Shown here: piece by piece, positions 45,964 to 55,701 of the stretch | How positions within the stretch are numbered: the stretch's first letter is position 1 | Layout of the letters: the number at the start of each line of letters is the position of its first letter | DNA from: an uncultured Collinsella sp. | Lineage (GTDB): Bacteria > Actinomycetota > Coriobacteriia > Coriobacteriales > Coriobacteriaceae | NCBI GenBank assembly: GCA_900555555.1 | Contig: USLK01000002.1 | Span: 1 to 64,000, forward strand | Direction of reading: 5' to 3' | DNA: 64,000 bases | The notes under the pieces: generated by a model | What the model was told of the DNA's origin: nothing | The model's input: only the letters and a program-made list of their open reading frames with translations | The model's database searches: none | Translations under genes and position numbers: made by a program

Positions 45964-47136
45964 TTGAGTGAGATTCAGAACTCGTCCATCTTCTCCCTCG
46001 ATGACGTAAACGAGGAGGAGATGAACAGCCTCATCGACGGTACCATCACCGACTTTGATGAGGGCGACCTGGTCAACGGCACCGTTGTGAAGATCGAGCA
46101 CGACGAGGTTCTCGTTGATATCGGCTTCAAGTCCGAGGGCGTTATCCCCGTTCGCGAGCTGTCCATCCGCAAGGATGCCAACCCCGCAGACATCGTTTCC
46201 CTGGGCGATCCCATCGAGGCCCTCGTTCTCCAGAAGGAGGACAAGGACGGCCGTCTGGTCCTCTCCAAGAAGCGTGCTGAGTACGAGCGTGCTTGGAACC
46301 GCATCGAGGAGAAGTTCAACGCCGGCGAGAACGTCGAGGGCGAGGTCATCGAGGTCGTCAAGGGCGGTCTTATCCTCGACATCGGCCTGCGCGGCTTCCT
46401 GCCCGCTTCCCTCGTGGACCTTCGCCGCGTAAAGGACCTCACCTGCTACCTGGGCACCTCTCTCGAGGCTCGCGTTATCGAGATGGACCGCAACCGCAAC
46501 AACGTCGTTCTGTCCCGCCGCGTCGTTCTCGAGGAGTCCCGCAAGGCCGAGCGCTCCGAGATCCTCTCCAAGCTCAAGAGCGGCATGCGTCTCAAGGGCA
46601 CCGTTTCCTCCATCGTTGACTTCGGTGCATTTGTGGACCTGGGCGGCATCGACGGCCTCATCCACATCTCCGAGCTCTCCTGGAACCACGTCAACCATCC
46701 CTCCGAGGTCGTCAAGGTCGGCCAGGAGGTCGAGGTCGAGGTTCTGGACGTGGACCTCAACCGCGAGCGCATCTCCCTGGGCCTCAAGCAGACCACCGAG
46801 GATCCGTGGCGTGCACTGGTCAAGAAGTACCCGGTCGGCGCAATCGTCGAGGGCACTGTGACCAAGCTCGTCCCGTTCGGCGCTTTTGTTGACCTGGGCG
46901 ACGGCATCGAGGGCCTCGTGCACATCTCCGAGATGGCTAACAAGCACGTTGACCAGCCGATCCAGGTTACCCGCGTGGGCGAGAAGGTCCAGGTCAAGGT
47001 CATGGAGATCGACCTGGACCGTCGTCGCATCTCCCTGTCCATGAAGTCTGCCGCCGAGACCCTCGGCGTCGAGATCGAGGTTGCCCCGCTCGAGGGCGAG
47101 GCTGCCACCGAGGCTCCGGCCGAGGACGCCGAGTAA
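45964..47136 (+). CDS. rpsA: 30S ribosomal protein S1
   Basis: This 390-residue RNA-binding protein helps mRNA bind the small ribosomal subunit. Four S1 (OB-fold) domains start near residues 35, 119, 205 and 290 (GDLVNGTVVKIEHDEVLVDIG; GMRLKGTVSSIVDFGAFVDLG; GAIVEGTVTKLVPFGAFVDLG). The E. coli protein has six domains; four is usual for Actinobacteria and Firmicutes. The start is TTG at 45964, with AAAGGGG upstream. The C-terminal tail is acidic and Ala-rich. Confidence 0.95.
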   Translation: MSEIQNSSIFSLDDVNEEEMNSLIDGTITDFDEGDLVNGTVVKIEHDEVLVDIGFKSEGVIPVRELSIRKDANPADIVSLGDPIEALVLQKEDKDGRLVLSKKRAEYERAWNRIEEKFNAGENVEGEVIEVVKGGLILDIGLRGFLPASLVDLRRVKDLTCYLGTSLEARVIEMDRNRNNVVLSRRVVLEESRKAERSEILSKLKSGMRLKGTVSSIVDFGAFVDLGGIDGLIHISELSWNHVNHPSEVVKVGQEVEVEVLDVDLNRERISLGLKQTTEDPWRALVKKYPVGAIVEGTVTKLVPFGAFVDLGDGIEGLVHISEMANKHVDQPIQVTRVGEKVQVKVMEIDLDRRRISLSMKSAAETLGVEIEVAPLEGEAATEAPAEDAE

Positions 47137-47160
47137 GTCTCATCCATAGCTTGCTATGTT

Positions 47161-47188
47161 GGCCCCTGGGTTTTACCCGGGGGCCTTT
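47161..47188 (+). terminator. terminator after rpsA
   Basis: An 11-bp stem GGCCCCTGGGT (47161-47171) / ACCCGGGGGCC (47175-47185), loop TTT, followed by TTTTG. Confidence 0.87.
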
Positions 47189-47294
47189 TGTATATCTTTA
47201 CAGAGTCTTAAGGCACGTCGGCGGTATTGCGGCGGAACAGACGACGGGCAATGCGCTACCATACAGGCACGTTTACCCGTGTACTGGAGGTTGC

Positions 47295-49649
47295 ATGTCT
47301 CGCACTAAGGAGGGCGCGCCAAAAAGCGCGTCCGGCACCGCGTGCCCTGTCGCCCGCAAGGCTCGTAAGAAGGCTCGCTCTAAAGAGATCCCCATATCAG
47401 TCGGCGCTGCGCTGGTTGCGTTGGGCGTTGTGTACGGCGACTTGGGAACGAGCCCCGTCTATATGACCAAGGCCGTCGTTTCGGGACAGGGCGGCCTGGC
47501 CGGCATGAACGAGATGGCGGTGCTCGGCATGCTCTCGTTGGTTATCTGGACGCTGACCCTTATCACCACCGTTAAGTACGTGCTCATTGCCATGAAGGCC
47601 GACAACCACGGTGAGGGCGGTATCTTCTCGCTGTACTCCATGGTTCGCAAATACTTCAAGTTCCTGGTGATTCCCGCCATGCTCGGAGGAGCGGCGTTCC
47701 TGGCCGATTCCATCCTGACGCCCGCGGTTGCCATCACCTCCGCGGTGGAGGGCCTGCGCACCATTCCCGGGCTGGGCGACACCGTATTCGCCCCGCAGAC
47801 CACACTGGTCATCATCTCGCTCGTCATCATCGGCGTCCTGTTCTTCTTCCAGCAGGCGGGCACGACCTCGATCGGCAAGCTGTTCGGCCCGGTTATGACG
47901 GCATGGTTCCTGTTCATCGCCGTGTCGGGCATTTGGAATATGGCCGGTGACCTTTCTGTCTTGCGTGCATTCAACCCGGTATACGGTTTGCGCTTTTTGT
48001 TTAGCCCCGAGAACAAAGCCGGTCTGGCCGTCCTGGGAAGCGTCTTTCTTACCATCACCGGTGCCGAGGCCCTGTATTCGGACATGGGCCACGTGGGCCG
48101 TGGCAACATTTACGTAACGTGGCCCATCGTCAAGGTGTCGCTCATCCTCAACTACCTGGGACAAGGTGCCTGGTTGATCGCCAACCAGGGCAACGCGGCC
48201 CTCTATACCGAGTCCGACCTGAACCCGTTCTTCCAGATGCTCGCGCCCGAGCTGCGCCCGTTTGCCGTGATCTTCGGTGTGGCGGCCGGTGTCATTGCGA
48301 GCCAGGCGCTCATCACCGGCGCCTTCACGCTGGTGTCCGAGGCCGCGCGCCTGTCGTGGATGCCGCGTATGCGCATCTTCTACCCTTCCGAGACCAAAGG
48401 CCAGCTCTACATCCCCTTCGTGAATGTCTTCCTGTGGGTGGGCACCACGGCGGTCATTCTGTTTTTCCAGACCTCCCACAATATGGAGGCAGCGTATGGC
48501 CTCGCGCTCACCGTCACCATGCTGTCCACGACCATGCTGCTCACCGTCTACCTGCTCAAGGTGAGGCACAAACCCGTTCTTGCGGTGATATTCGCCTCGT
48601 TCTTCGGGTTGATGGAGCTGTGCTTCTTCGCTTCGAGCTGCACGAAGTTCTTCCATGGCGGTTACGTGACGGTGTGCATGGCCCTGGGCCTTCTGGTTGT
48701 CATGCTCTCCTGGTCGGCCGGTACCAAGGTGGAGCGCAGCCAGCGGCAACGTATGGATATCAAGGCGCTCCTGCCGAGCTTCGAGCGCATCGCGCAGGAC
48801 GATTCCATCCCGTTGATGGCCGAGAACCTCATCTATCTCACATCGGACAACGAAATGGGCCGCATCGATCGCGATATCGTGTATTCGGTGTTCGCCAACC
48901 GCCCGCACCGCGCGCACGCCTATTGGGTCGTTAACATCGTCGTTTCCAACGAGCCCTACACGCGCGAGTACTCTGTCGACTCGTTTGGGACGCATTGCTT
49001 CTTCCGTGTTCGCATTCGCCTTGGATATAAGGTCAACCAGCACATCCGTGCGTTCGTGCGGCAGATCATGCACGATATGGTCCAGACGGGCGACCTCGAT
49101 CCGCAGCTGTCGCCGTATCCCGATTTCGACGGACGAGACGTAGGCGACACCCGTTTCGTTTTGCTGCACAAGGTGCTGACCCCCGAGAGCGCCGTTCCGC
49201 CGCGCGCCCGTCTGGCGATCAAGATCAAGTACACCATCCGCAAGTACGTGGGTTCTCCCATCCAGTGGTACGGCCTGGAATCGACGGCGCCTATCGTCGA
49301 GGTCATGCCCCTGTTCGTCAAACAGGTCGACTTCGAGCCGCTCAATCGCGTGCGCCTGCGCGGTCAGGTACTATCCAAGCAGGCCGAGGAGTATCTGGCC
49401 AAGTCCCGCAACTCGTCGTATTACCGTGAGGTGCAGCGCCAGATCGAGCGCAACCTCAAGTGGCCGTACCGCGTACCGGCCAAAAGCGGCGTGGTGACCG
49501 ACTCTGCGGGCAAGGTTGCCGGCAAGGCGGGGACGATCCCGGGGGCCACGGGTGTCATGGTGCTCACCGAGGAGCAGCACGCCGTGCTGGACAAGGCGCC
49601 TGAGGCGACTGCGGGCGCCGATGGGCAGGGCCAGCCGCTCGAGCAATAG
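47295..49649 (+). CDS. kup: potassium uptake protein Kup
   Basis: This 784-residue inner membrane protein imports K+ with protons. A basic N-terminal tail of about 30 residues leads to GVVYGDLGTSPVYM near residue 48, the family signature. About twelve membrane helices follow to residue 475, then a cytoplasmic C-terminal domain of about 300 residues. The extra Gly/Ala-rich tail after residue 745 looks disordered. The ATG at 47295 follows CTGGAGG by 5 bases. The window also holds Kdp, so the cell has low- and high-affinity K+ routes. Confidence 0.94.
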   Translation: MSRTKEGAPKSASGTACPVARKARKKARSKEIPISVGAALVALGVVYGDLGTSPVYMTKAVVSGQGGLAGMNEMAVLGMLSLVIWTLTLITTVKYVLIAMKADNHGEGGIFSLYSMVRKYFKFLVIPAMLGGAAFLADSILTPAVAITSAVEGLRTIPGLGDTVFAPQTTLVIISLVIIGVLFFFQQAGTTSIGKLFGPVMTAWFLFIAVSGIWNMAGDLSVLRAFNPVYGLRFLFSPENKAGLAVLGSVFLTITGAEALYSDMGHVGRGNIYVTWPIVKVSLILNYLGQGAWLIANQGNAALYTESDLNPFFQMLAPELRPFAVIFGVAAGVIASQALITGAFTLVSEAARLSWMPRMRIFYPSETKGQLYIPFVNVFLWVGTTAVILFFQTSHNMEAAYGLALTVTMLSTTMLLTVYLLKVRHKPVLAVIFASFFGLMELCFFASSCTKFFHGGYVTVCMALGLLVVMLSWSAGTKVERSQRQRMDIKALLPSFERIAQDDSIPLMAENLIYLTSDNEMGRIDRDIVYSVFANRPHRAHAYWVVNIVVSNEPYTREYSVDSFGTHCFFRVRIRLGYKVNQHIRAFVRQIMHDMVQTGDLDPQLSPYPDFDGRDVGDTRFVLLHKVLTPESAVPPRARLAIKIKYTIRKYVGSPIQWYGLESTAPIVEVMPLFVKQVDFEPLNRVRLRGQVLSKQAEEYLAKSRNSSYYREVQRQIERNLKWPYRVPAKSGVVTDSAGKVAGKAGTIPGATGVMVLTEEQHAVLDKAPEATAGADGQGQPLEQ

Positions 49650-49756
49650 GCATCCGCGACAACCCTATGTGAACATTTCTGCGAACCGGGCATGCATTGC
49701 ATGTCCGGTTCATGCACAATAGGGGAGTATGCTGTCGACCGGAAAGGAGAGGCTCT

Positions 49757-51184
49757 ATGCAAGATGAGCTGCTCGAACAGATAGATCGATACGTCGACGA
49801 TGTGTGGGAGGATGTCGTTTCCGATATCACCGCCCTGGTGTCCCATCCGTCCATCGCGAATGCCGAGCCCGCCTGCGAGGGCGCTCCGTTTGGTGCACCG
49901 GTCCGCTCCGCGCTCGATTGCGCTTTGGGTATCGCCGAGCGTTTGGGTTATGCGGTGAGCGACGACGAGGGATATATGGGCATGGCCGATATTCCCGGCG
50001 AGGTTGACGATCAGCTGGCCACCATCGCGCATGTGGACGTGGTGCCGGCCGGTCCCGGCTGGGCGACCGATCCGTTCACCGTGGTGCGCCGTGACGGCTG
50101 GCTGCTGGGGCGCGGCGTGATCGATGACAAGGGACCGGCCGTGCTGTCCTTGTATGCGGGCGCGTTCATGCTGAAGCACGGCATCAAGCCGCGCTATACC
50201 TTCCGTGCGCTTTTGGGCTGCGACGAGGAGGTGGGCATGAGCGATGTCCATCATTACCTCGATCGGTACCCCATGCCCGCATTCCTGTTCACGCCCGATG
50301 CGGAGTTTCCGGTGTGCAACGCCGAGAAGGGTAACTTCGGTGCGATCTTTACGAGCGCCGAGGTGAATAACGGCGTTATCGAACGGTGGAGCGGCGCCGA
50401 GGCCTCCAACGCCATTCCGGGCGAGTCCGTGCTCGAGCTGGCCGTGGACGCCGCCGCGTTGACGCCTCCTTGTGCCCATGCCGATCGAGTTCACGTCGAG
50501 GCCCTTGGTGCCGGTTCCTGCCGTATCACCGCCCACGGTATCGGTGGGCATGCCTCTATGCCCGAAGGCACCCTCAACGCGATCGGTCTTGTGGTCGATT
50601 ACCTGCTTGAGCAGATTGATGCGGGAGCGCTGGCGCTCGATCCCTCCGAGCTTTCCTTTGTCCGGCTCGTGGATGTGCTCACCGAGGACACCTGCGGCGC
50701 CGCCGTGGGCGTTAAGACCGCATCCGACGCCTTTGGGCCGCTTACCATCAACGCCGGCACCATTAAGCGCGATGGCGGCCATCTGGTGCAGTCGATCGAC
50801 ATCCGCTATCCCGACAGCACCACCGCCGACGAGATCTGCTCTGCATGCGAGGAGCTGGCGCAGCGCTTCGGCGCCGCCTTCGCCCTCAAGTACAGCAAGC
50901 CGCCGTTCTCCACCTCTGCCGACAGCCCCGCTGTCCAGGCCTTGCTGGCGACCTATCGCGACGTTACGGGCCGTCCTGCCGAGCCGTTCTCCATGGGTGG
51001 CGGCACGTATGCGCGCAACTTCGCCCGCGCGGTCTCGTTCGGTCCCGAGGACAGTTCGCTTGAGCTGCCCGGTTGGGCCGGCACCATGCACGGTCCCAAC
51101 GAGGCGGCCAACGAGCAGCTCCTCAAGGATGCCCTCAAGATGTATATCGTAGCTATCCTGCGTTTGCAGGAGCTTGACCTGTAG
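49757..51184 (+). CDS. pepV: PepV-type M20 dipeptidase
   Basis: This 475-residue cytoplasmic zinc peptidase cuts dipeptides, a fitting partner for cells with several peptide importers. The metal motifs are IAHVDVVPAG near residue 92, GRGVIDDKGPA near 120 with the bridging Asp, and CDEEVGMSD near 155 with the catalytic Glu pair. The dimer/lid domain follows, and the final metal His lies in TMHGPNEAAN near residue 448. The ATG at 49757 follows GGAAAGGAGAGG. A small one-helix gene follows 13 bases later. Confidence 0.92.
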   Translation: MQDELLEQIDRYVDDVWEDVVSDITALVSHPSIANAEPACEGAPFGAPVRSALDCALGIAERLGYAVSDDEGYMGMADIPGEVDDQLATIAHVDVVPAGPGWATDPFTVVRRDGWLLGRGVIDDKGPAVLSLYAGAFMLKHGIKPRYTFRALLGCDEEVGMSDVHHYLDRYPMPAFLFTPDAEFPVCNAEKGNFGAIFTSAEVNNGVIERWSGAEASNAIPGESVLELAVDAAALTPPCAHADRVHVEALGAGSCRITAHGIGGHASMPEGTLNAIGLVVDYLLEQIDAGALALDPSELSFVRLVDVLTEDTCGAAVGVKTASDAFGPLTINAGTIKRDGGHLVQSIDIRYPDSTTADEICSACEELAQRFGAAFALKYSKPPFSTSADSPAVQALLATYRDVTGRPAEPFSMGGGTYARNFARAVSFGPEDSSLELPGWAGTMHGPNEAANEQLLKDALKMYIVAILRLQELDL

Positions 51185-51197
51185 GGAAGTGGTGACA

Positions 51198-51359
51198 ATG
51201 CAGGACCTCCCGTTTTGGGGCCAGCAGCTCATCTATATCTTGATCATCGTGGTTGCCATGGTGTTCGGATCTCATCTGTACCACAAACGGCACGATGCGC
51301 CGCAGGGTGGCGAATCCGCTCGCCCTGCGCGCAAGAAGCGCCCGCATAAGAAGCGCTAG
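51198..51359 (+). CDS. small single-helix membrane protein
   Basis: This 53-residue reading has one membrane helix (LIYILIIVVAMVFGSHLY, residues 11-28) and a basic tail ending RKKRPHKKR. The ribosome site AGGGAAG precedes the ATG at 51198, and the gene lies 13 bases after pepV and just before a strong terminator, so it is probably real and co-transcribed with pepV. I do not recognise the family and suggest no function. Confidence 0.65.
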   Translation: MQDLPFWGQQLIYILIIVVAMVFGSHLYHKRHDAPQGGESARPARKKRPHKKR

Positions 51360-51384
51360 GTTTCACAAAGAGTCTGTTCGGTGA

Positions 51385-51420
51385 CCCCTGGGATTGTTCT
51401 GACATCCCAGGGGTTTTGTT
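51385..51420 (+). terminator. terminator after pepV and the small gene
   Basis: A perfect 10-bp stem CCCCTGGGAT (51385-51394) / ATCCCAGGGG (51404-51413) followed by TTTTGTT. Confidence 0.88.
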
Positions 51421-51602
51421 ATGGAAGTGTAAGGTGCGGAACAGGTGCCGGTAAGGCTTGATAAGCGCGCCGTAATAAACGGTGAGTGTACGGAAAATAC
51501 CAGATGAGTGGGCGTATGGTGCTTGTCGAAAGGACGGAGGGGAGCTCTGAGGGCCCCCGACCCGTCAGCGCTTGCATGCGCAACGTTCTTGAAGGGAGAA
51601 CC

Positions 51603-52544
51603 ATGTTCGACATTTCTTGCTCTCGTCGTCAGTTCCTCGGCCTTGCAGGCGGCACCGCTGCCGTCGCAGGCCTCGGTCTTGTTGGTTGCGGCGAAGCCCC
51701 CGCTAACACCGATGCTGCCGCCGGTTCCGCTGACGCTGCCGCTGAGGCCGTTACCGGTGAGGTAACGTACGAGGGCGCTTCTTCGTTCCAGGCGCTCGTC
51801 GAGGCTGCTGCCGAGAAGTTCATGGACAAGAACCCCGACTGCACCGTTTCCGGCTCGGGCAACGGTTCCGGCAAGGGTCTGACCGCCGTGGCCGAGGGCA
51901 CCGTCACCATCGGCAACTCCGATGTCTTCGCCGAGACCAAGCTCGAGGCCGACCAGTGCAAGGATCTTGTCGACCATGAGGTCGCCGTTGTCGGCATGGG
52001 CCCCGTGGTTTCCAAGAACGTCACCGTTGACAACCTGTCCCTCGAGCAGCTCAAGGGCATCTTCTCCGGCCAGATCACCAACTGGAAGGACCTCGGTGGC
52101 GACGATGCCGAGATCCAGGTTCTGAACCGCAAGCAGGGCTCCGGCACCCGTGCCACCTTCGAGGCCGCCGTGTTCGGCTCCGAGACGACCGACTTCAAGG
52201 GCGCCGCCGAGCTCGACAAGTCCGGCGATGTCCAGACCCAGCTGGGCTCCACCGACAATGCCATCTCCTACCTCGACTTCTCCCACTTCGACGATTCCAA
52301 GTTCAACGCCGTCAAGGTTGAGGGCGTCGAGCCCAAGTCCGAGAACGTCTTCGATAACTCCTTCCCGATCTGGGCTACCGAGCACATGTACTGCAAGAAG
52401 GACGCCGACGACGCCACCAAGGCATTCCTCGACTTCATGCTCTCCGACGATGTCCAGGGCAAGCTCGTTGAGGAGCAGGGCTTCATCCCGGTTTCCGAGA
52501 TGAAGGTCAAGAAGGATGCCGAGGGCAAGGTTGCCGAGCTCTAA
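51603..52544 (+). CDS. pstS: phosphate-binding lipoprotein PstS
   Basis: This 313-residue exported protein binds phosphate for the Pst importer. The N-terminus has SRRQFLGLAGG, a hydrophobic stretch and lipobox LVGC near residue 28, then an Ala-rich linker. The phosphate-loop segments GASSFQALVEAAAEKF near 60 and KQGSGTRATFEA near 178 are family-typical. The ATG at 51603 follows GAAGGGAG. It is the first gene of pstSCAB; I see no clear PHO box upstream. Confidence 0.92.
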   Translation: MFDISCSRRQFLGLAGGTAAVAGLGLVGCGEAPANTDAAAGSADAAAEAVTGEVTYEGASSFQALVEAAAEKFMDKNPDCTVSGSGNGSGKGLTAVAEGTVTIGNSDVFAETKLEADQCKDLVDHEVAVVGMGPVVSKNVTVDNLSLEQLKGIFSGQITNWKDLGGDDAEIQVLNRKQGSGTRATFEAAVFGSETTDFKGAAELDKSGDVQTQLGSTDNAISYLDFSHFDDSKFNAVKVEGVEPKSENVFDNSFPIWATEHMYCKKDADDATKAFLDFMLSDDVQGKLVEEQGFIPVSEMKVKKDAEGKVAEL

Positions 52545-52580
52545 TTCGAGCGGACTTAGAACGACATAGAAGGGGACGCC

Positions 52581-53489
52581 ATGGCTAAACAAACGCCAAA
52601 GCGCCGCCTTGAGAAGATCGGATTCGGTGTCACGGGCGCGTGTGTCGTGCTCGTGACACTTGTTGTCGTTGCACTCATTTTCATGGTTGCGCAAAAGGGC
52701 ATTTCGACGTTTCTCAAAGACGGCGTAGATCTTGGAAACTTCTTTACCGGGACCAAATGGGACCTGCAGAACACCGACGCCAACGGCATGCCGTTTACCG
52801 GCGCCTTGCCGCTTATCGTAACCTCCTTTGCGGTTACCGGCCTTTCGACGATCATCGCCTTGCCGATCGCTATCGGATCGGCCATCTTCGCCGTTGAGAT
52901 CCAGCCCAAGTTCGGCAAGAAGATCTTTCAGCCGCTTATCGAGCTTTTGGTCGGCATCCCCTCGGTTGTGTTCGGCCTGATCGGGTTCCATGTGATCGTG
53001 GCGGCCATGAAGGGCATTTTCGGCGTCCCCACGGGCCTGGGCATCCTGCCGGGCTCGATCGTGTTGGCCGTCATGATCTTGCCCACGATCACCACGCTGT
53101 CCATCGATGCGCTGCGCGCCGTTCCCGATGATTACCGTCAGGGCTCCCTGGCGCTGGGCTACACGCGTTGGCAGACCATCTGGCATGTCGTGCTCAAGAG
53201 CGCCCTGCCTTCGCTTATGACGGCGGTCATTCTGGGCATGACGCGCGCATTCGGCGAGACATTGGCCGTGCGCATGGTTATCGGCGGTATCGAGGCCATG
53301 CCGGCCGGTCTGCTCGCCCCGGCCTCGACCATCACCACCACGCTGACCACCTCCATGGCCGTGTATGCCGACGGCACCGTCCAGGCCGATGTCCTGTGGT
53401 CGCTCGGCCTGTTGCTCATGGGCATGTCGCTCATCTTCATTCTCATCATCCACCTGATCGGCAAGAAGGGGGCGAAGAGCCGTGGCTAA
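52581..53489 (+). CDS. pstC: phosphate ABC transporter permease PstC
   Basis: This 302-residue inner membrane subunit forms half of the phosphate channel. The first helix (ACVVLVTLVVVALIFMVA) starts near residue 18, and five more follow. The EAA-type cytoplasmic loop is near residues 187-205 (GSLALGYTRWQTIWHVVL). AAGGGG precedes the ATG. Its end overlaps the pstA start by 8 bases, which suggests coupled translation. Confidence 0.92.
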   Translation: MAKQTPKRRLEKIGFGVTGACVVLVTLVVVALIFMVAQKGISTFLKDGVDLGNFFTGTKWDLQNTDANGMPFTGALPLIVTSFAVTGLSTIIALPIAIGSAIFAVEIQPKFGKKIFQPLIELLVGIPSVVFGLIGFHVIVAAMKGIFGVPTGLGILPGSIVLAVMILPTITTLSIDALRAVPDDYRQGSLALGYTRWQTIWHVVLKSALPSLMTAVILGMTRAFGETLAVRMVIGGIEAMPAGLLAPASTITTTLTTSMAVYADGTVQADVLWSLGLLLMGMSLIFILIIHLIGKKGAKSRG

Positions 53490-54459
53490 CGAACCCCAAA
53501 CTCGCACGCAGGCCGCTGACGAGCCTGATTCCCGGGGCCCCAAGTCCCTCGATATCGATCGCGGGTATATCAAACGCGCCGCCCGCAACGACAAGATCGC
53601 CACCGGATTCCTCACGGCGATCGTGTGCCTGGTCATGCTGATCGTTGTGTCGATGGTTGCCTACATCTTGTTCCAGGGCATCTCGACGCTGTTCCGCCCG
53701 GGCTTCCTCACCATGCCCTCGCACGCCAACGGCACGGCCGGCGGCGTGGCGTACCAGCTGTTCGATTCGTTCTACATGCTGTTCCTCACGCTGATCATCT
53801 CCGTGCCGGTCTCTCTGGGCGCTGCGGTGTTTTTGACCGAGTACGCGCCGGACGGGCCCATCACCAACATCGCTTCGACCGCCATCGAGACGCTCTCCTC
53901 GCTGCCGTCTATCGTAGTGGGCATGTTCGGCTTCCTGGTCTTTAGCGTGAACTTCGGGTGGAAGTACTCGATCATATCGGGCGCCGTCGCCTTGACCATG
54001 TTCAATATCCCGATTCTCGTGCGCGTTATCCAGCAGGCCTTGCAGGATGTACCGCAAGATCAGCGGGACGCGTGCCTGGCCATGGGTCTGACCCGCTGGG
54101 AGGCGACGGTTCACGTGCTCATCCCGGCTGCCATGCCTGCGATCGTGACCGGCATCGTGCTTTCGGCCGGGCGCGTGTTCGGTGAGGCCGCGGCTTTGCT
54201 GTTCACCTCGGGCATGAGCTCGCCGGTGCGTCTTAACTTCGCGACGCTCAACTTCTCCAGCCCCACCTGCGCATGGAACGTGTTCCGTCCCGGTGAGTCC
54301 CTGGCCGTGCATATCTATAAGATCTACGGCGAGGGCAGCCCCGATGCCCAGGCCCTGGTGTGGGGCACGGCGGCGCTGCTGATGATCTGCGTGCTGCTGT
54401 TCAACATTCTGTCCCGCGTGGCCGGTAAGGCCCTGGCCAAAAGGATGACGGCGGAATAA
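53482..54459 (+). CDS. pstA: phosphate ABC transporter permease PstA
   Basis: This 325-residue partner permease has a long cytoplasmic N-terminus of about 50 residues, then six helices, the first near residues 50-70 ([20 protein letters not shown]). The EAA loop is near 195-212 ([18 protein letters not shown]). The start is GTG at 53482, inside the pstC end. Its stop overlaps the pstB ATG (TAATG at 54457). Confidence 0.92.
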   Translation: MANEPQTRTQAADEPDSRGPKSLDIDRGYIKRAARNDKIATGFLTAIVCLVMLIVVSMVAYILFQGISTLFRPGFLTMPSHANGTAGGVAYQLFDSFYMLFLTLIISVPVSLGAAVFLTEYAPDGPITNIASTAIETLSSLPSIVVGMFGFLVFSVNFGWKYSIISGAVALTMFNIPILVRVIQQALQDVPQDQRDACLAMGLTRWEATVHVLIPAAMPAIVTGIVLSAGRVFGEAAALLFTSGMSSPVRLNFATLNFSSPTCAWNVFRPGESLAVHIYKIYGEGSPDAQALVWGTAALLMICVLLFNILSRVAGKALAKRMTAE

Positions 54460-55295
54460 TGAATACCACTGATACCGATCAGTTCATGCAAAGCGTTGGC
54501 GCCAGCGAGCGGGCTTCCGAGCGCCTGGGTGCGACCGATGGCGAAGTTGTCCTGGAGACCAAGAACGTCAACGTGTACTACGGCAGCAACCATGCTCTGC
54601 ACGATACGTCCCTGCAGTTCCATAAAGGCGAGATCACGGCGTTGATCGGACCGTCCGGCTGCGGCAAGTCCACGTTTTTGCGAAGCCTCAACCTCATGAA
54701 CCGCGAGATCAAGGGCTGCAGGGTCGAGGGCGAGATCATCTATCGCGACCATAACATCAACACCCCCCAGGAAAACCTTTACGAGCTGCGCCGATCGATC
54801 GGCATGGTGTTCCAGCAGCCCAACCCGTTCCACAAGACGATTTACGACAACATCGTCTTTGCGCCCAAACGCCATGGCGTGAAGGGCAAGGAAACACTCG
54901 ATTCGCTGGTTGAGGAGTCGCTGCGCGGAGCTGCACTGTGGGACGAGGTTAAAGACAAGCTGCATGAGAGCGCCTATTCGCTGTCCGGCGGCCAGCAGCA
55001 GCGCCTGTGCATTGCCCGAACGCTCGCCATGCATCCCGATGTGATCCTGTTCGATGAGCCCTGCTCGGCGCTCGACCCCATTTCGACCCTTGCGATCGAG
55101 GACCTCATGCGCAACGTGGTCAAGGATCGCGCGATCGTTATCGTGACCCACAACATGGAGCAGGCTTCGCGCGTGTCCAACCGCACGGCCTTCTTCTATA
55201 TGGGCGATATGGTCGAGTATGGCGAGACGGAGCAGATCTTCACGCGCCCCAAGGACAAGCGCCTGGATGACTATCTGACGGGCATGTTCTCGTAG
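54459..55295 (+). CDS. pstB: phosphate ABC transporter ATPase PstB
   Basis: This 278-residue cytoplasmic ATPase powers the Pst importer. Walker [10 protein letters not shown] lies near residue 65, the Q-loop [17 protein letters not shown] near 115 (PstB-specific), signature LSGGQQQR near 178, and Walker [13 protein letters not shown] near 195. An N-terminal tail of about 25 residues precedes the domain. It is the last pst gene; no phoU follows, unlike many pst operons. Confidence 0.95.
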   Translation: MNTTDTDQFMQSVGASERASERLGATDGEVVLETKNVNVYYGSNHALHDTSLQFHKGEITALIGPSGCGKSTFLRSLNLMNREIKGCRVEGEIIYRDHNINTPQENLYELRRSIGMVFQQPNPFHKTIYDNIVFAPKRHGVKGKETLDSLVEESLRGAALWDEVKDKLHESAYSLSGGQQQRLCIARTLAMHPDVILFDEPCSALDPISTLAIEDLMRNVVKDRAIVIVTHNMEQASRVSNRTAFFYMGDMVEYGETEQIFTRPKDKRLDDYLTGMFS

Positions 55296-55374
55296 CGTTT
55301 TCGAGGGCGCCGGCTGCGCCCCGGCCGCGCTTTTGTGGGCCGGCCTCCGATGCCTTCCCCTTGCTTTTGAGCTC
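55296..55374 (+). terminator. GC-rich hairpins after pstB
   Basis: GGGCGC (55305-55310) pairs with GCGCCC (55316-55321), and CCGGCC (55321-55326) pairs with GGCCGG (55338-55343). T-runs are poor, so termination is not certain. Confidence 0.45.
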
Positions 55375-55479
55375 TTGACCGCGGGGACGGTTTTGATAAT
55401 TATTTGGTGTCTCATCCCTTCTACTAGTCCGGAAGGGGGAGCCATGGCCACGGCAGCCGCCCGTGGCCTTTTGCATTAG
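55375..55479 (+). ncRNA. candidate short transcript with 11-codon ORF and terminator
   Basis: TTGACC (55375-55380) with TAATTA (55397-55402) makes a promoter with a 16-base spacer. About 45 bases later, GGCCACGG (55446-55453) / CCGTGGCC (55461-55468) plus TTTT is an intrinsic terminator. A strong ribosome site GGAAGGGGGAG leads to ATG at 55444 of an 11-codon reading (MATAAARGLLH) that runs through that hairpin. It may be a short RNA, a tiny peptide gene or an attenuator. No product of this kind is known to me. Confidence 0.4.
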
Positions 55480-55701
55480 AGGCTGTATGCGGGGCGGGCG
55501 CGCGGCGGCGTTGGCTGGATGCGGGGTGGATACAGTCCGGGTGCACAGCGGCGCTGGCTGGATACACAACAGGTGCTTTCGTCGCATTGCAGGGTGTCGC
55601 GGCACCGCACAAAACGACTCATGTGTTTCCGTCCATCTCTCTTGCGGGATTATATCTGGGGACCGTGCCTTTCGAAAGCCTCCATCGCACAAAACAGCTC
55701 A
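55480..55701. other. gene-free stretch before array copy C
   Basis: No supported gene. Direct repeats such as GGCTGGATRC (about 55512 and 55555) and CGCACAAAAC (about 55606 and 55686) are visible and may be degenerate ends of the array. Confidence 0.4.

Noticed and set aside
51421..51602. PHO box before pstS
   Set aside because: I could not find two convincing direct repeats of any known PhoB/PhoP type.
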